This document shows, piece after piece, positions 33,015 to 43,344 of a DNA stretch of 64,000 nt. This DNA comes from Aegilops tauschii subsp. strangulata (Eukaryota > Streptophyta > Magnoliopsida > Poales > Poaceae), in NCBI RefSeq assembly GCF_002575655.3, contig NC_053037.3:500968544-501032543 (forward strand). Reading direction: 5' to 3'. The position numbers and the translations under genes are program-made. Each line of letters starts with the position of its first letter. Positions within the stretch are counted from its first letter, which is position 1. The notes beneath the pieces were generated by a model, which saw only the letters and a program-made list of their open reading frames with translations, did not search any database and had not been told where the DNA came from.

Positions 33015-33312
33015 TTAGAGCCTTTTGATAAAACTGATTAAATCCATCTTGGCTAGCCGTGTCATACAACCCAAGAGCTTGGCGAATGCTCTTGAGTATT
33101 CCTGTTTGCACAGATAAGAAAGAGCATGATTACTATAATAGTGGCACTAGTTGAAGCAAACTTTATTTCCGAAACGAGAAAAGATTGCGATAGAATAGCT
33201 TTAATTAAAAAATAGAACATTAGCACAGTATGGCAAAGCACAATCATGTTGATAAAGGATAGTACTGACCGGTGTGAGGGGCCCTATGCCGCCACGACTT
33301 GATGTGGTTAAC
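33001..33312 (-). CDS. Last two exons of an unknown spliced gene (partial)
   Basis: On the minus strand a terminal exon (33101-33001) encodes ILKSIRQALGLYDTASQDGF and then NQFYQKALMDWF with a stop at 33003-33001. It is preceded by GTGCAAACAG, a good acceptor. A penultimate piece (33312-33270) encodes VNHIKSWRHRAPHT and ends at a donor CCG|GTCAGT. The intron of 168 nt (33269-33102) has GT..AG ends and the junction keeps the frame, with the split codon giving Gly. The acceptor before 33312 (GTTGCAG) is plausible only. I do not recognise the protein. The first exon may lie towards the minus-strand TATA at about 35200, but the link is unproven. Confidence 0.4.
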
Positions 33313-34360
33313 CTGCAACTCCACTCAGACGAGGCCAACCTGGAGTTCCATGATTCAATTCATGCGCCCTTTTCTGCAGTTCACCTGAAATGAAGCAAAA
33401 ATTGCATCATTCAGCTTGCAAGAAGTACTTGCTCTCGTGAGCTGGCAGGTTCTTCTTTAGTAGTTGCACTAAAATTCAGCAACATTAAGGTTGGCTGTCC
33501 TGCTCATGTAAGGTGCAACTATAATTTGCTTATCCTTTTGTGCAGTTCCACTAAAATAAAGTGCCATTGTGGTGACAGTGACGGCCCATCTTGCAAAGGC
33601 TAATAAAATGTTGCACGAGATTACCAGCATAATTTGATGGAAATATTGGAAACCCCAATCACCATTTTGTGCAGTTCCACCAAAATTGAGAGATGTTGCC
33701 CACGTGACATTTTAGTTGAACTGCAAAAGACACTCATTCCAACAAAAGTGTTTTGTGTAGTTCACCAAAAGGTCACAATAGCAACAAGGTGAAATGGATA
33801 TCCCGATCTGCACAAAAAGATAGAAAGTAAACAGTTGCTGGTCAATAAGAATATACGAAACATACACGAAATGAAAAGAAGCATTTTAATTATGTTCATG
33901 GCAATCGCGCAAGGACAGTAGAAATTTTAAAACGTCAGCAATGCTTCATGTTACCGGAAGCATTACGATCAACCATGACATTCGTCAAATATGGGATTAC
34001 TTTAATGGTGGCATTGCTTGTTTACCAGATATAATAAATCAACACCAGCTAAAGAGTTGGTTTAAGATCATGGGACCGTGGGGACACCAGGTCACTCAGC
34101 AGCGTAAAGAAGCAACTTACTTATCATACTGGAGAAAACAACAGGTGTACCATTTGTAACATAGTTTAATTGCATCATATCACTGGAGGCATTAGATTAA
34201 CAATAACACTAGTTAGACATGTCCTTAAGGTAACAGTGTGATCGCTTCATCTTACATGCGCCCTTACATTAACAACAGCAAAAAGTTGGTATAAGGACAT
34301 GCGACAGTGGATGCATTAGCACAATGTACCTACAAGGAGGCATAAAGTGGTGATGCTGAG
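33313..34360. other. Intronic or intergenic AT-rich stretch
   Basis: No ORF is supported. The phrase TGTGCAGTTCCAC(C/T)AAAA recurs about four times between 33370 and 33770 and may be a decayed short repeat. Confidence 0.4.
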
Positions 34361-34364
34361 CTTG

Positions 34365-34480
34365 TTCATGCTCTGTGAGGGCAGCAAATCTAATCCTGGA
34401 GACCTTTTACTATGTGAGGGCAGCAAATCTAATCGTAGAGACCTTTTCTATGTGAGGGAAAAAAAATCTAATCCTAGACA
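34365..34480. repeat. Three tandem units of about 40 bp
   Basis: CTGTGAGGGCAGCAAATCTA and AT(C)..TAGAGACCTTTT recur three times with decay in the last copy. Confidence 0.75.
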
Positions 34481-34494
34481 TACTGTGTTGAGTT

Positions 34495-34725
34495 GTCCAC
34501 CAGCCGCCACTTTCTATCCTTTTTTCAACCAATAATCGATTTGTTCCTTATCCACTTTGTACTACGTTTTCCCATTATTTCCCTTTTCAACCAAGAGACC
34601 GGTTGGGTATCCGGTCTCTACTACTTTCCCCCTGTTATTTCCTCTTTGAATCAAGTCCTAGATTCATGCTATGACTTTCCCCCCTTTCTTCGTTGTTTGA
34701 ACCAAGTGCTAGATTCGAATGCATG
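34495..34725. repeat. Degenerate tandem repeats of about 60-65 bp
   Basis: Units share CTACTTTCCCCC, then TTATTTCC, then TTTGAA(C/T)CAAG and CTAGATTC; three to four copies. Confidence 0.6.
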
Positions 34726-34739
34726 AAGTAGCTTTACCT

Positions 34740-35215
34740 CTAGTAATACTAAAAATTTAGGTGGATTTGGAAGAGTTGATGGAAGTAGAAAAGATGCACA
34801 TGCAGACACGTGGGGAGCTGGGGCAGTAGAGCAAGGCCGCTTTCGAAGAACTTATACATGAGGGTCGTCGGGATGTCGGCGGCGACAGGTCGGATCTGCG
34901 CACAATACGACAGGTAGGAAGAAGGGTCAGAGGATCTCCCGAGCCGGCGCTATGTCGGAAAGAACGACACGGGCAGAGGATCAGGCCCTGCCGGCAGCTG
35001 TGGGTTTCTCCCTCGCCGGCGATGAACGCGTGAACGATGCACCTTAGTCCTCTACACACACCGGCCGAAGGGATCCGACCGGATATGTGACCAGCGGTGA
35101 GCAGAGAGAAAATGTCGCTACCACTGTCTTGTTTAGATCTGGAGAGGATGAAAGAATGAAGAGAGCAGCCCTAGTAAAGCAAGCGCTCAGGCCCCTGCAT
35201 ACATATATAGTGGAG
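34740..35215 (-). promoter_or_regulatory. Possible minus-strand promoter and first exon
   Basis: On the minus strand a TATA-like ACTATATATGTATG (about 35213-35200) is followed by a C/T-rich, GC-rich stretch like a plant 5' leader. No convincing start codon and protein follow. It could serve the exons at 33001-33312, or be a remnant. Confidence 0.3.
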
Positions 35216-35229
35216 TGATTATCTTTTTC

Positions 35230-35948
35230 TCTCCACAACAAGCATTTCAATTTTGTGTACGTGGCATTAAAGAAAAGAAACTCTCTATTTAAGGTGACTA
35301 ACTGTACGACTCCTACTTACTAGTAGTAGTACTGTTCACTTCTGCTCCCCAGCCCTCCATTCATTGAACAACCCCACGGGTGAATAAACATACAATACTA
35401 GTATTTATATAGAACAAACAAGCTCGAACTATTTTCGCGTAGTTAAAAGTTGAGGGCGGGACTTTTCCCGGGTAGTACGTGCGGCAGTTTTTGCGTAGGC
35501 AGTTTGACAGAGAGGCGAGGAGGGTGAGGGAGTAGCGGATTCAACTTACTTACTGCTGGAAAGGTCGGGCTGTGCGATTTGACGGCGTGTTACTGCTGGA
35601 AGGACTTGTGATATGACTACTCACTATAGTCATGAATTACTGGCGCTGCGACCGGGTGATGACCCCCTTCCGTTCTGCACTCTAATCTGGTGCATGACAC
35701 GTCGACTCGGATGCTGGCTCTCCCACATGTGGGCGAAGTATGTAGTAAGAAGGAGCAAAGAATCATGCGGTATATGTAGTGTATATACTAGTACTACTAC
35801 TCACGTCGGAGGAGTGTGGACCATGGCAGCCCGGTGATCCAGCAGTGCGAACCACGGCAGCCCAGTGAACCAGCAATAGAAAACAATCTGGTGATATGGC
35901 CATAAAAAACAATGTGCTACGGTCCAGAATGTAGCATGTGCAATACTA
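35230..35948. other. Intergenic stretch
   Basis: Nothing convincing is seen. A short duplicated phrase (TTACTGCTGGAA) lies at about 35550 and 35590, and (ACCA)TGGCAGCCCGGTGA occurs twice near 35822-35865. Confidence 0.4.
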
Positions 35949-37178
35949 CTCCTCTTTGTTTGGATCCCTGAGTTAGAGCTAGTTTGGTTTGAAATATCCT
36001 CAAAGTATCCAAACAGGAGGGGTTAGTTTGAGCTAGTTGGCTCTAACCCAGCTAAAAAAACTAGCCCGGTGGAGAGGTTCTAATTGGGTTAGTTCTTCTC
36101 GGGCCCACTAAAAGAGAACTAAAAAAACTGCCCGCACCAGATCGCTCCCTCCCCCCCCCTCGCACGACTCCTCTTTGTTCCCCATCGGGTCGCCCGCCCA
36201 AGCGCCGCTCCGCCGCTTGCCCTCTCTCTCCTCCGGCCGCCCTCTCCCTCCGGCCTCCACTACCTCCTCCGGCCGCCCTCTCCCTCCGGCCTCCGAAGCT
36301 CTCCCGGATCCCCCTTCACTGGTCGTTTTTCTCCCTCTATCGTGCGCGGCGGCGGCGCATCTACCAGGGAGGTCGCGAGAGGGGTGAGTTTGTTCGTTCC
36401 TTCTCTGTCTCACAGCCATATCATTGATCTTGCTCGCTCTAGCGCTAATTCTGATTTGGAAAAGTAGATCCTGATTAAACTTGTTATAGATTTGTGGTGC
36501 ACGCATGGAATTGTTTGATGCTTCTTGAGGAGGTAACAAATCTTTCTAGAAGCCCAAACATTCAGATCACCTTTCTAGCTATTTCAGTTTCAGGCTTGCA
36601 TTATTTCTAGAGGCCCAAAGATTCGGTTCACCTTTCTAGGTATTTCAGTTTCTTGGGCTCTACAGATCCTTCCTCCAGAGCGACGATGACGACCTCCTCC
36701 CTGGGTGCGTGAGGGGCTCCGGGCTCCCTCCCTGTTGTGAATGACTTCTGTGATGAGTTAGCTCATGCTTTGTTTCATGGAGTGTATTTTTTTGTGCAGC
36801 TTGATTGGCGACTTGTATGCTTAAGTGGGATATCTCATTTGTATGGAAAAAGTAAAAATTATCATGTTTTGCATGCTTGATTTGTAAAGATGGTTCGTTT
36901 TTGTCAATTGTGAGCGGGACGAGGCCACACAAGAGCCGGCCACACCAAATCCGGCAGGAAATAGGGTCCAAAGTAGTAAAATGATTGAGAAAGAGCATTT
37001 ATTGTCAATCTAACCCTACCATCCATACACCTCTTTGGTTAGAGTTAGTTCAAGGTTAGTTCAGGGTTAGAATCTAACTCTAACCTCTAACTGAGTTAGA
37101 GTTCTCCTCGTCTTGGTTCATCGCCATCATACTTTCCCCATTCTTGTGTTTTCAGTATTCCGCAAATCAAAGAGGCCC
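35949..37178. mobile_element. Candidate PIF/Harbinger-like or mixed TIR element
   Basis: The left end CTCCTCTTTGTTTGG and the inverse of the right end (GGGCCTCTTTGATTTG) match over CCTCTTTG(T/A)TT. Flanks are CTA (35946-35948) and TTA (37179-37181), one change from a TTA target duplication. Both ends are followed by GAGTTAGAG-type sequence. The GC-rich core (36120-36400) has CTCCGGCCGCCCTCTCCCTC twice and looks like a gene 5' end, without a supported ORF. A smaller inverted pair at about 37030 and 37170 could instead mark a separate MITE. Confidence 0.45.
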
Positions 37179-37760
37179 TTAGACTGGTTTAGGTCCGGTC
37201 GTTTTTTATAAACGTGTTATGTCTAAAATTTAATGAACGTGCTCCGGTTTCTATGAAAATAATCCGGTTTCATATAGTAATTCATTTATTTATTTATTCT
37301 TCTGCGGGGGGTTTGCATGTAATTCGTGAGATCTGAAATGTAAAGTACCCCAACATATGCTCCGAGTCGTGCATGCACTACGACCCAGATGCTCTATGTC
37401 CCACATGTCGGCGAAAGGGAGCACGTGGAAATTGCCTAGGAGTACATATAGGAGCATAAATGCGTGAAAAAATATGTACTGTGAAGCGTAGCTACAGTTC
37501 GAAAAGGAGACCTAAAGTGATGACAGGTATAGGTCGCACGCACCCAACTAGTGGTACTAGAAATACTACTACTTTTTCCCTCAAAAAAAGAGGTACGAGT
37601 GCTCAGTACTCCTATTCTATCAACACGAGTCCCATCTGACAACAGCGTCCGTGCTACAGCTAGCTGTTCTCCCTCGTTTCTCTCTTCTAATTCTAAACTC
37701 AGCTGACGCGCGGTGGGCGGGGTGGGGATTTGCTGATGGTCGGTTTGCTCAACTGCTGTC
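37179..37760. other. Intergenic stretch between the TIR element and the solo LTR
   Basis: Nothing convincing is seen. Confidence 0.4.
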
Positions 37761-39348
37761 TGCTACCTCTTGAGCACTGCGTTGGTTTTCCCTTGAAGAG
37801 GAAAGGGTGATGCCGTAAAGCAGCATAAGTATTTCCCTCAAATTTTGGGAACCAAGGTATCAATCAAGTAGGAGGCCACGCACGAGTCCCTCGCACCTAC
37901 ACAAACAAATAAATCCTCGCAACCAACGCGATAAGGGGTTGTCAATCCCTACACGGTCACTTACGAGAGTGAGATCTGATAGATATGATAAGATAATATT
38001 TTTGGTATTTTTATGATAAAGATGCAAAGTAAAGTAAACAAAGTAAAAACGGCGTAAGAAATAGCTTGTTGTCGGGAGATTAAATATGATGGAAAATAGA
38101 CCCGGGGGCGATAGGTTTCACTAGTGGCTTCTCTCAACAGCATAAGTATTACGGTGGGTGAACAAATTACTGTTGAGCAATTGACAGAATTGAGCATAGT
38201 TATGAGAATATCTAGGTATTATCATGTATATAGGCATCACGTCCGAGACAAGTAGACCGACTCCTGCCTGAATCTACTACTATTACTCCACACATCGACC
38301 GCTATCCAGCATGCATCTAGAGTATTAAGTTCATAAGAACAGAGTAACGCTTTAAGCAAGATGACGTGATGTAGAGGGATAAACTCATGCAATATGATAT
38401 AAACCCCATCTTGTTATCCTCGATGGCAACAATACAATACGTGCCTTGCTGCCCCTACTGTCACTGGGAAAGGACACCGCAAGATTGAACCCAAAGCTAA
38501 GCACTTCTCCCATTGCAAGAAAGATCAATCTAGTAGGCCAAACCAAACTGATAATTCAAAGAGACTTGCAAAGATAACCAATCATACATAAAAGAATTCA
38601 GAGAAGATTCAAATATTGTTCATAGATAAACTTGATCATAAACCCACAATTCATCGGTCTCAACAAACACACCGCAAAAGAAGATTACATCGAGTAGATC
38701 TCCACGAGAGAGGGGGAGAACATTGTATTGAGATCCAAAAAGAGAAAAGAAGCCATCTAGCTAATAACTATATATGGACCCGAAGGTCTATGGTAAACTA
38801 CTCACACATCATTGGAGAGGCTATGGTGTTGATGTAGAAGCCCTCCGTGATCGATGCCCCCTCCGGCGGAGCTCCGGAACAGGCCCCAAGATGGGATCTC
38901 GTGGGTACAGAATGTTGCAGCAGTGGAATTAGGTTTTTGGCTCCGTATCTGATCGTTTGGGGGTACGTAGGTATATATAGGAGGAAGGAATACGTCGGTG
39001 GAGCAACAGGGGGCCCACGAGGGTGGAGGCCACGCCCTGGGGGGTAGGCGCGCCCCCCTACCTCGTGCCGTCCTGGTTGATGTCTTGACGTAGGGTCCTA
39101 GTCCTCTGGATCACGTTCGTTCCGAAAATCACGTTCCCGAAGGTTTCATTCCGTTTGGACTCCGTTTGATATTCTTTTTCTGCGAAACTCTGAAATAGGC
39201 AAAAAACAGCAATTCTGGGCTAGGCCTCCGGTTAATAGGTTAGTCCCAAAAATAATATAAAATTGTATAATAAACCCAATAATGTCCAAAACAGAATATA
39301 ATATAGCATGGAACAATAAAAAATTATAGATACGTTGGAGACGTATCA
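37761..39348 (-). repeat. Solo Gypsy LTR (Gypsy-2 family), reverse orientation
   Basis: It starts TGCTACCTCTTGAGCACTGC and ends GAGACGTATCA, the exact inverse of the ends of the Gypsy-2 LTRs at 51476 and 56869, and is colinear with them throughout. No internal part adjoins it. The 5-bp flanks are CTGTC and CGGGC, which do not match, so the simple story of LTR-LTR recombination in one element is not proven. Confidence 0.88.
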
Positions 39349-39373
39349 CGGGCCCACCTCACGATGAAAACGT

Positions 39374-40375
39374 TACGACTGGAATAAAAATGCCATATAC
39401 TCTACTATACTAATTAAACATTAAGGCAACAAGGCGATGCAATGCTGGTTACAGCAGGCAAGAAGAAGAGATGCATCCATCGACGACGTCCACCTCCTCG
39501 ACTCAGGGCGCCGGCGCACCGAACAACGGCTAAGTAGCAGTGGCCTTTGTGGCCAGGTCGACGTGCTTCTGAACAATGGCGTCCAAAGATTCCAGACGCT
39601 GGAAGAAGGCCAACGTCTTTTTGTCCTTGCTGGCCTTGTAGTGGCCTATGTAGACGATTTCCTCGTAGACTTGGATGTGCAGGTGAGGGGAGGCGAGGCA
39701 CTGTGCGGTGAGCGCGGCCTCAAGGTGCACATTCTTCGTCGCGACCTCCGGCACCTGCAGGGCCACCAGGGCTTGAAAGAGTTCTTCACCATGGAGGCCG
39801 ATGAGGGTGGCAAGCAATGAAGAGCCTGGGCGCGCGGGCTGGAGCAGTACGGTAAGGTCTTCCGCGTGCTTCTTGACGGTGGTGAACTTGCGGATGGAGT
39901 GGACCATCATGTCGTCCATGCGAGAGGCGAAGCCGGCGTCGGTGAGGGCAACGACACCGGCGGTCGCCAGCACCGTCTGGAAACGCTGCATGGTGCAGGG
40001 CCGTAGGCCGGCGTCTTGGATGATTTGGCACAGCCGACTCCCGCTCGCGTCCAGCGCCTCCATAGGTGCTTGTGGCTTCTGGTCACTTGGTCTTGGATTG
40101 GAGTGGGCAGTGTTGCGCAGAGACTAGGAGTAGATGGATTGGAGTGGTGGGCGCCTTCATATGAGAGTCCAGACTTTGTTGCATTCACATCGTGTTGGCT
40201 CTATTCTGCTTCTCTAATTAATTCCCTTTGCATGCTATAATTGAGGATGCATCATTGACCGTTCAACGTCTCGGGAACTGCTACCCCCTCCCTCCTTGGC
40301 ATTCAAGCCATATCAATGTAAATGCGGGTCAAGAAGAGACTAGTTACTACATTGTGCACTGCGACCGTGTGGGGG
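39374..40375. repeat. Tandem duplication, unit A
   Basis: The unit starts at TACGACTGGAATAAAAATGC and runs past the promoter of copy A to about 40375 (TGTGCACTGCGACC). It is homologous to unit B, 40876-42055. Confidence 0.85.
39530..40063 (-). CDS. Unknown 177-residue protein, tandem copy A (intact)
   Basis: The minus strand has a single open frame from ATG 40063 to TAG at 39530. The product begins MEALDASGSRLCQIIQDAGL and looks helical, with no signal peptide, membrane span or known domain that I can name. Features are RFQTVLATAGVVALTDAGF, RKFTTVKKHAEDLTVLLQPA, LEAALTAQCLA and a C-terminal VYEEIVYIGHYKASKDKKT. Upstream, the TATA position reads CATATGAAGG (40163-40154), weaker than CATATAAAGG in copy B. 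The second copy is 1.5 kb away in the same orientation, and their identity extends beyond the coding part on both sides. High GC at third positions supports a real grass gene. The intact frame against a broken sister suggests that copy A is the working one. Confidence 0.65.
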   Translation of the reverse strand: MEALDASGSRLCQIIQDAGLRPCTMQRFQTVLATAGVVALTDAGFASRMDDMMVHSIRKFTTVKKHAEDLTVLLQPARPGSSLLATLIGLHGEELFQALVALQVPEVATKNVHLEAALTAQCLASPHLHIQVYEEIVYIGHYKASKDKKTLAFFQRLESLDAIVQKHVDLATKATAT

Positions 40376-40570
40376 TGCGATGCGAATGGCACAGGCATGA
40401 TGTACTTGTTCCACTTTCTCGTTTTGAACTCGTGACTTGTAGTAACGCTCAGTTTTGAATATACTTTATAAGTTTGGTTGTTGCGCCAATATATACAACA
40501 CTCCCTCCATGTAGGTTGGGTCGCTGAAGTCAAAATTAGACACAAAACACGATGGTGATGGACCAATCTA

Positions 40571-40798
40571 CCTCCATCCTGGTTTATTGCCCCCCATCGT
40601 AACTTGTGCCAAATTTTGACCATAAATTTGACTAACAAAAAGTTCATGCATGTCACCAAAATTATATCATTGAAAACTATGTTCAAATACAAATCAAATG
40701 ATATAATTTTTGTTGACATGCACTAACATTTTGTTAGTTAAATCTTTGGTCAAAATTTAGCACAAATTACAAAAGGGACTAATAAACTAGGACCTAGG
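40571..40798. mobile_element. Stowaway MITE
   Basis: The 228-bp element has ends CCTCCATCCTGGTTTATT and the inverse of AATAAACTAGGACCTAGG, flanked by TA on both sides. Internally TGACCATAAATTTGACTAAC and its inverse (GTTAGTTAAATCTTTGGTCA, imperfect) form a long foldback. This matches the Stowaway family of Triticeae from memory. Confidence 0.88.
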
Positions 40799-41021
40799 TA
40801 GTAGTACACCAGGTCGAAGACAGTGATACTACAAATAATTAACACCAAATAAGAGCAAGGGATCACACATGTCATTTACGACTGGAATAAAAATGCCATA
40901 CACTAATAAAACATTAAGGCCACAAGGCGATGCAGTGCTGGTTATAGGAGGCAAGAAGAAAGATGCATCCATGGATGACGTCCACCTCCTCGACTCAGGG
41001 CGCCGGCTCACCGAACGGCGG

Positions 41022-41551
41022 CTAAGTAGCAGCGGCTTTTGTGGCCAGCTCGACATGCTTCTGAATAATGGCGTCCTAAGATTCCAGCCACTGGAAGAAG
41101 GCCAATGTCTTTCTGTCCTCGCTGGCCTTGTAGTGGCCTATGTAGACGATTTCCTCGTAGACGTGGATGTGTAGATCGAGACTTTCTTGCATGGCGAGGT
41201 GCTGTGCGGCGAGCGCGGCCTCGAGGTGCACATTCTTTGGCGCGACCTCCGGTAGCTGCAGGGCCACCAGTGCTTCAAAGAGTTCATCACCTTGGAAGCC
41301 GATGAGGGTGGCAGGCAACAAGGAGCCTGGGCGCGCGGGCTGGAGCAGTACGGCAAGGTCGTCCGCGCACTTCTTGACGGCGGTGAACCTGCGGATGGAG
41401 TCGACCATCATTTGGCGCATGCGAGGGGCGAAGCCAGTGTTGACGCGGGCGGTCGCAAGCACTGTCTGGAAACGCTCCGCGGTGCGGGGCCATAGGTCGG
41501 CGTCTTGGACGACCTGGCACAGCCGACTGCCCACGCATCCATTGGCGCCAT
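41022..41551 (-). pseudogene. Tandem copy B of the unknown gene, broken
   Basis: It is closely similar to copy A over its whole length. The likely ATG (41551) is out of frame with the body because the stretch before AGTCGGCTG is 23 instead of 24 bases. A TAG (41078-41076) replaces the Leu codon in the motif LESLDAI and would remove the last 18 or so residues. There is also a 4-residue deletion and a 3-residue insertion relative to copy A. The body retains RFQTVLATARV and VYEEIVYIGHYKASEDRKT. The promoter with CATATAAAGG still looks good, so a transcript may be made. A shorter protein from a downstream start cannot be excluded. Confidence 0.7.
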
Positions 41552-41648
41552 GGGTGCTTGTAGCTTCTGGTCACTTGGTCTTGGTCTTGGATTGGAGTGG
41601 GCAGTGTTGCGCAGAGACTAGGAGTAGATGGATTGGAGTGGTGTGGCG

Positions 41649-41660
41649 CCTTTATATGAC
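41649..41660 (-). promoter_or_regulatory. TATA box of copy B
   Basis: On the minus strand, TCATATAAAGG lies about 100 bp before the ATG, with a conserved leader (CTACTCCTAGTCTCTGCGCA) between, which is shared with copy A. Confidence 0.6.
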
Positions 41661-41825
41661 AATCCAAACTGTGTTGCATTCACATGCTCCATTCTGCTTC
41701 CACAATTACTTCCTGCTACCTCTGCATGCTACTTGAATGCGGAGGCATCATTGATCGTTCAGCGTTTCGGGAACCGCTACCCTCTGCGTTGTTGGCATTC
41801 AAGCCGTATCAACGTAAATGTGTGT

Positions 41826-41996
41826 TAGGAGACGTTCCCGTCAACGACGAGGTGCCTATGGTGACTTCATAAATTTCAAGATGATATGCCGGCTCAGTCT
41901 TTCGGAGGTGCTCATAGGGGTAGGGTGTGTGTGTGCGTTCATAGGGGTGAGTGTATGCGCGTGTATATGAGCGCTTGCGTCTGTACTGTGTTAAAA
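41826..41996 (+). mobile_element. SINE (Au SINE-like), 5' truncated
   Basis: The 171-bp insert is flanked by 15-bp duplications (AACGTAAATGTGTGT at 41811-41825 and AACGTAAATGCGTGT at 41997-42011). It contains GATATGCCGGCTCAGTCTTT, TGTGTGCGTTCATAGGGGTG and ends CTGTACTGTGTTAAAA, as I recall for the Triticeae Au SINE. Unit A has the single uninterrupted site (about 40316-40330), so the insertion came after the tandem duplication. Confidence 0.82.
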
Positions 41997-42055
41997 AACG
42001 TAAATGCGTGTCAAAAACAGACTAGTCACTACTAGTATACTCAATATTGTGCACC

Positions 42056-43098
42056 GCGACCAAGGCGGAGAGGAAAATGAGAGAACTACGTATTTATTTA
42101 CGGCGTAGATTCACTCATTTTGCTCCATATGTACTGCAACTCATTTAGGGTGTTGTCTAGTCACTTGTTGAAATCTCTAGAAAGGAAAATACTCCTTTCC
42201 AGTTTACAAGGCTATACTAGCAAGTACTACAATAGTGGGCTCACATAACAATTTTGTCTCATGCAAGAGCCTGGCTATATGCGTGCACCAAGGCTCCGCA
42301 CCACGCCCCACCCCTACACAAAGACTGCCACGCGAGCGTTCGCAACTGCCACGTTTAGGTTGTGCTTGGCTCTTCGCCTCTTCGAGAAGACGAACAATGA
42401 TGTTACTACTACTTCTATAGTATCGAATCCATTGCTGCATGTCCGTCCACCGCGTGCGGGAGGGATCGCTTGTTGTAGTATAAGCTAAAGCATGTCCTCG
42501 TCTGCGAGCCACCACGCGCATGGGCGAGGGAGAAGGCGTGTAGTAGTCAAATCAAGCTTCTCCTCGTTGTACGAGTTGACGCGACACATCATAGCACTGG
42601 CCCCACATTGCCTCTAAACTTGGCTAAAAGACCCACAGTGTCCAATATATTTGCTGCAACCTCTAACATTTACCCAACCACAAATTAAAATATATACTCC
42701 TGTCTTGACCAGATGAGCGTGCAAACTACAATCACCAGGATGATAGGTAGGGCCGGAAGATTATTCTAATCAAAAAATGCTTCGAGACGGCCTCATAGCA
42801 TGGAGCTGACCCCAACGATTTTAAGCTTACAGGAACGATACACGCTATCCTAGACTACTCTACACATGAAACTGCCACACGAGCGTCTGGGCTGCGCTTG
42901 GCTCTTCGCCTCTTCGGGAAGTCGAACAATGATGGATTACTACTGCAGTGGAGTACTACAGTATGCTTCTAGCCATCTGACACGGAATGAACTGCTGCAT
43001 GTCCACCGCGTGCGGGAGGGAGAGCGTGTAGCGAAAGCTTCTCCTAGTCCTGCCAGCCACCACGCTCATGGGCAAGGGAGGGACGCAGCTTCATTGAC
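42056..43098. other. Intergenic stretch with a duplicated 200-bp module
   Basis: Two direct copies (about 42330-42535 and 42864-43085) share CTTGGCTCTTCGCCTCTTCG, GAACAATGATG, CTGCTGCATGTCC, CACCGCGTGCGGGAGGGA and GCCACCACGC.CATGGGC. No ORF is supported, and the modules may be decayed pieces of an unknown gene family. Confidence 0.6.
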
Positions 43099-43101
43099 TT
43101 A

Positions 43102-43181
43102 CTGATCCTGCCTTTGTGTGTATGACAGGTGGGCCCAAAAGGTGGGTGGCCCACCTGTCATACAGCCAAAGGAAGGTTCAG
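43102..43181. mobile_element. 80-bp foldback (mini MITE or hairpin)
   Basis: Arms 43101-43134 and 43149-43182 pair at 30 of 34 positions around a 14-nt loop; the inner 15 pairs (TGTATGACAGGTGGGC side) are perfect. TTA flanks both ends, as in Tourist-type MITEs. The RNA would form a miRNA-precursor-like stem. Confidence 0.7.
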
Positions 43182-43344
43182 TTAAAGCACCGGAGCTCAG
43201 TCCGCGAGGGAGAGGGCGTCGTACGATATATTTCAATAATTTGTGTTTACTGATGCATTAATTACAATGCACACATGCATGCCGTGACTTTCCTTTTGAT
43301 ACTTGCATATGTTGATTTAATGCACCTTGAAGTAGTATGAATAT

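Larger units (their letters stand above)
40876..42055. repeat. Tandem duplication, unit B (with SINE insertion)
   Basis: The unit starts TACGACTGGAATAAAAATGC and ends near TGTGCACCGCGACC, colinear with unit A except for small indels and the 41826-42011 insertion. Confidence 0.85.

Noticed and set aside
35773..35790. TGTAGTG as right terminus of CACTA-B
   Set aside because: The adjoining sequence does not match the inverse of the CACTA-B left end.
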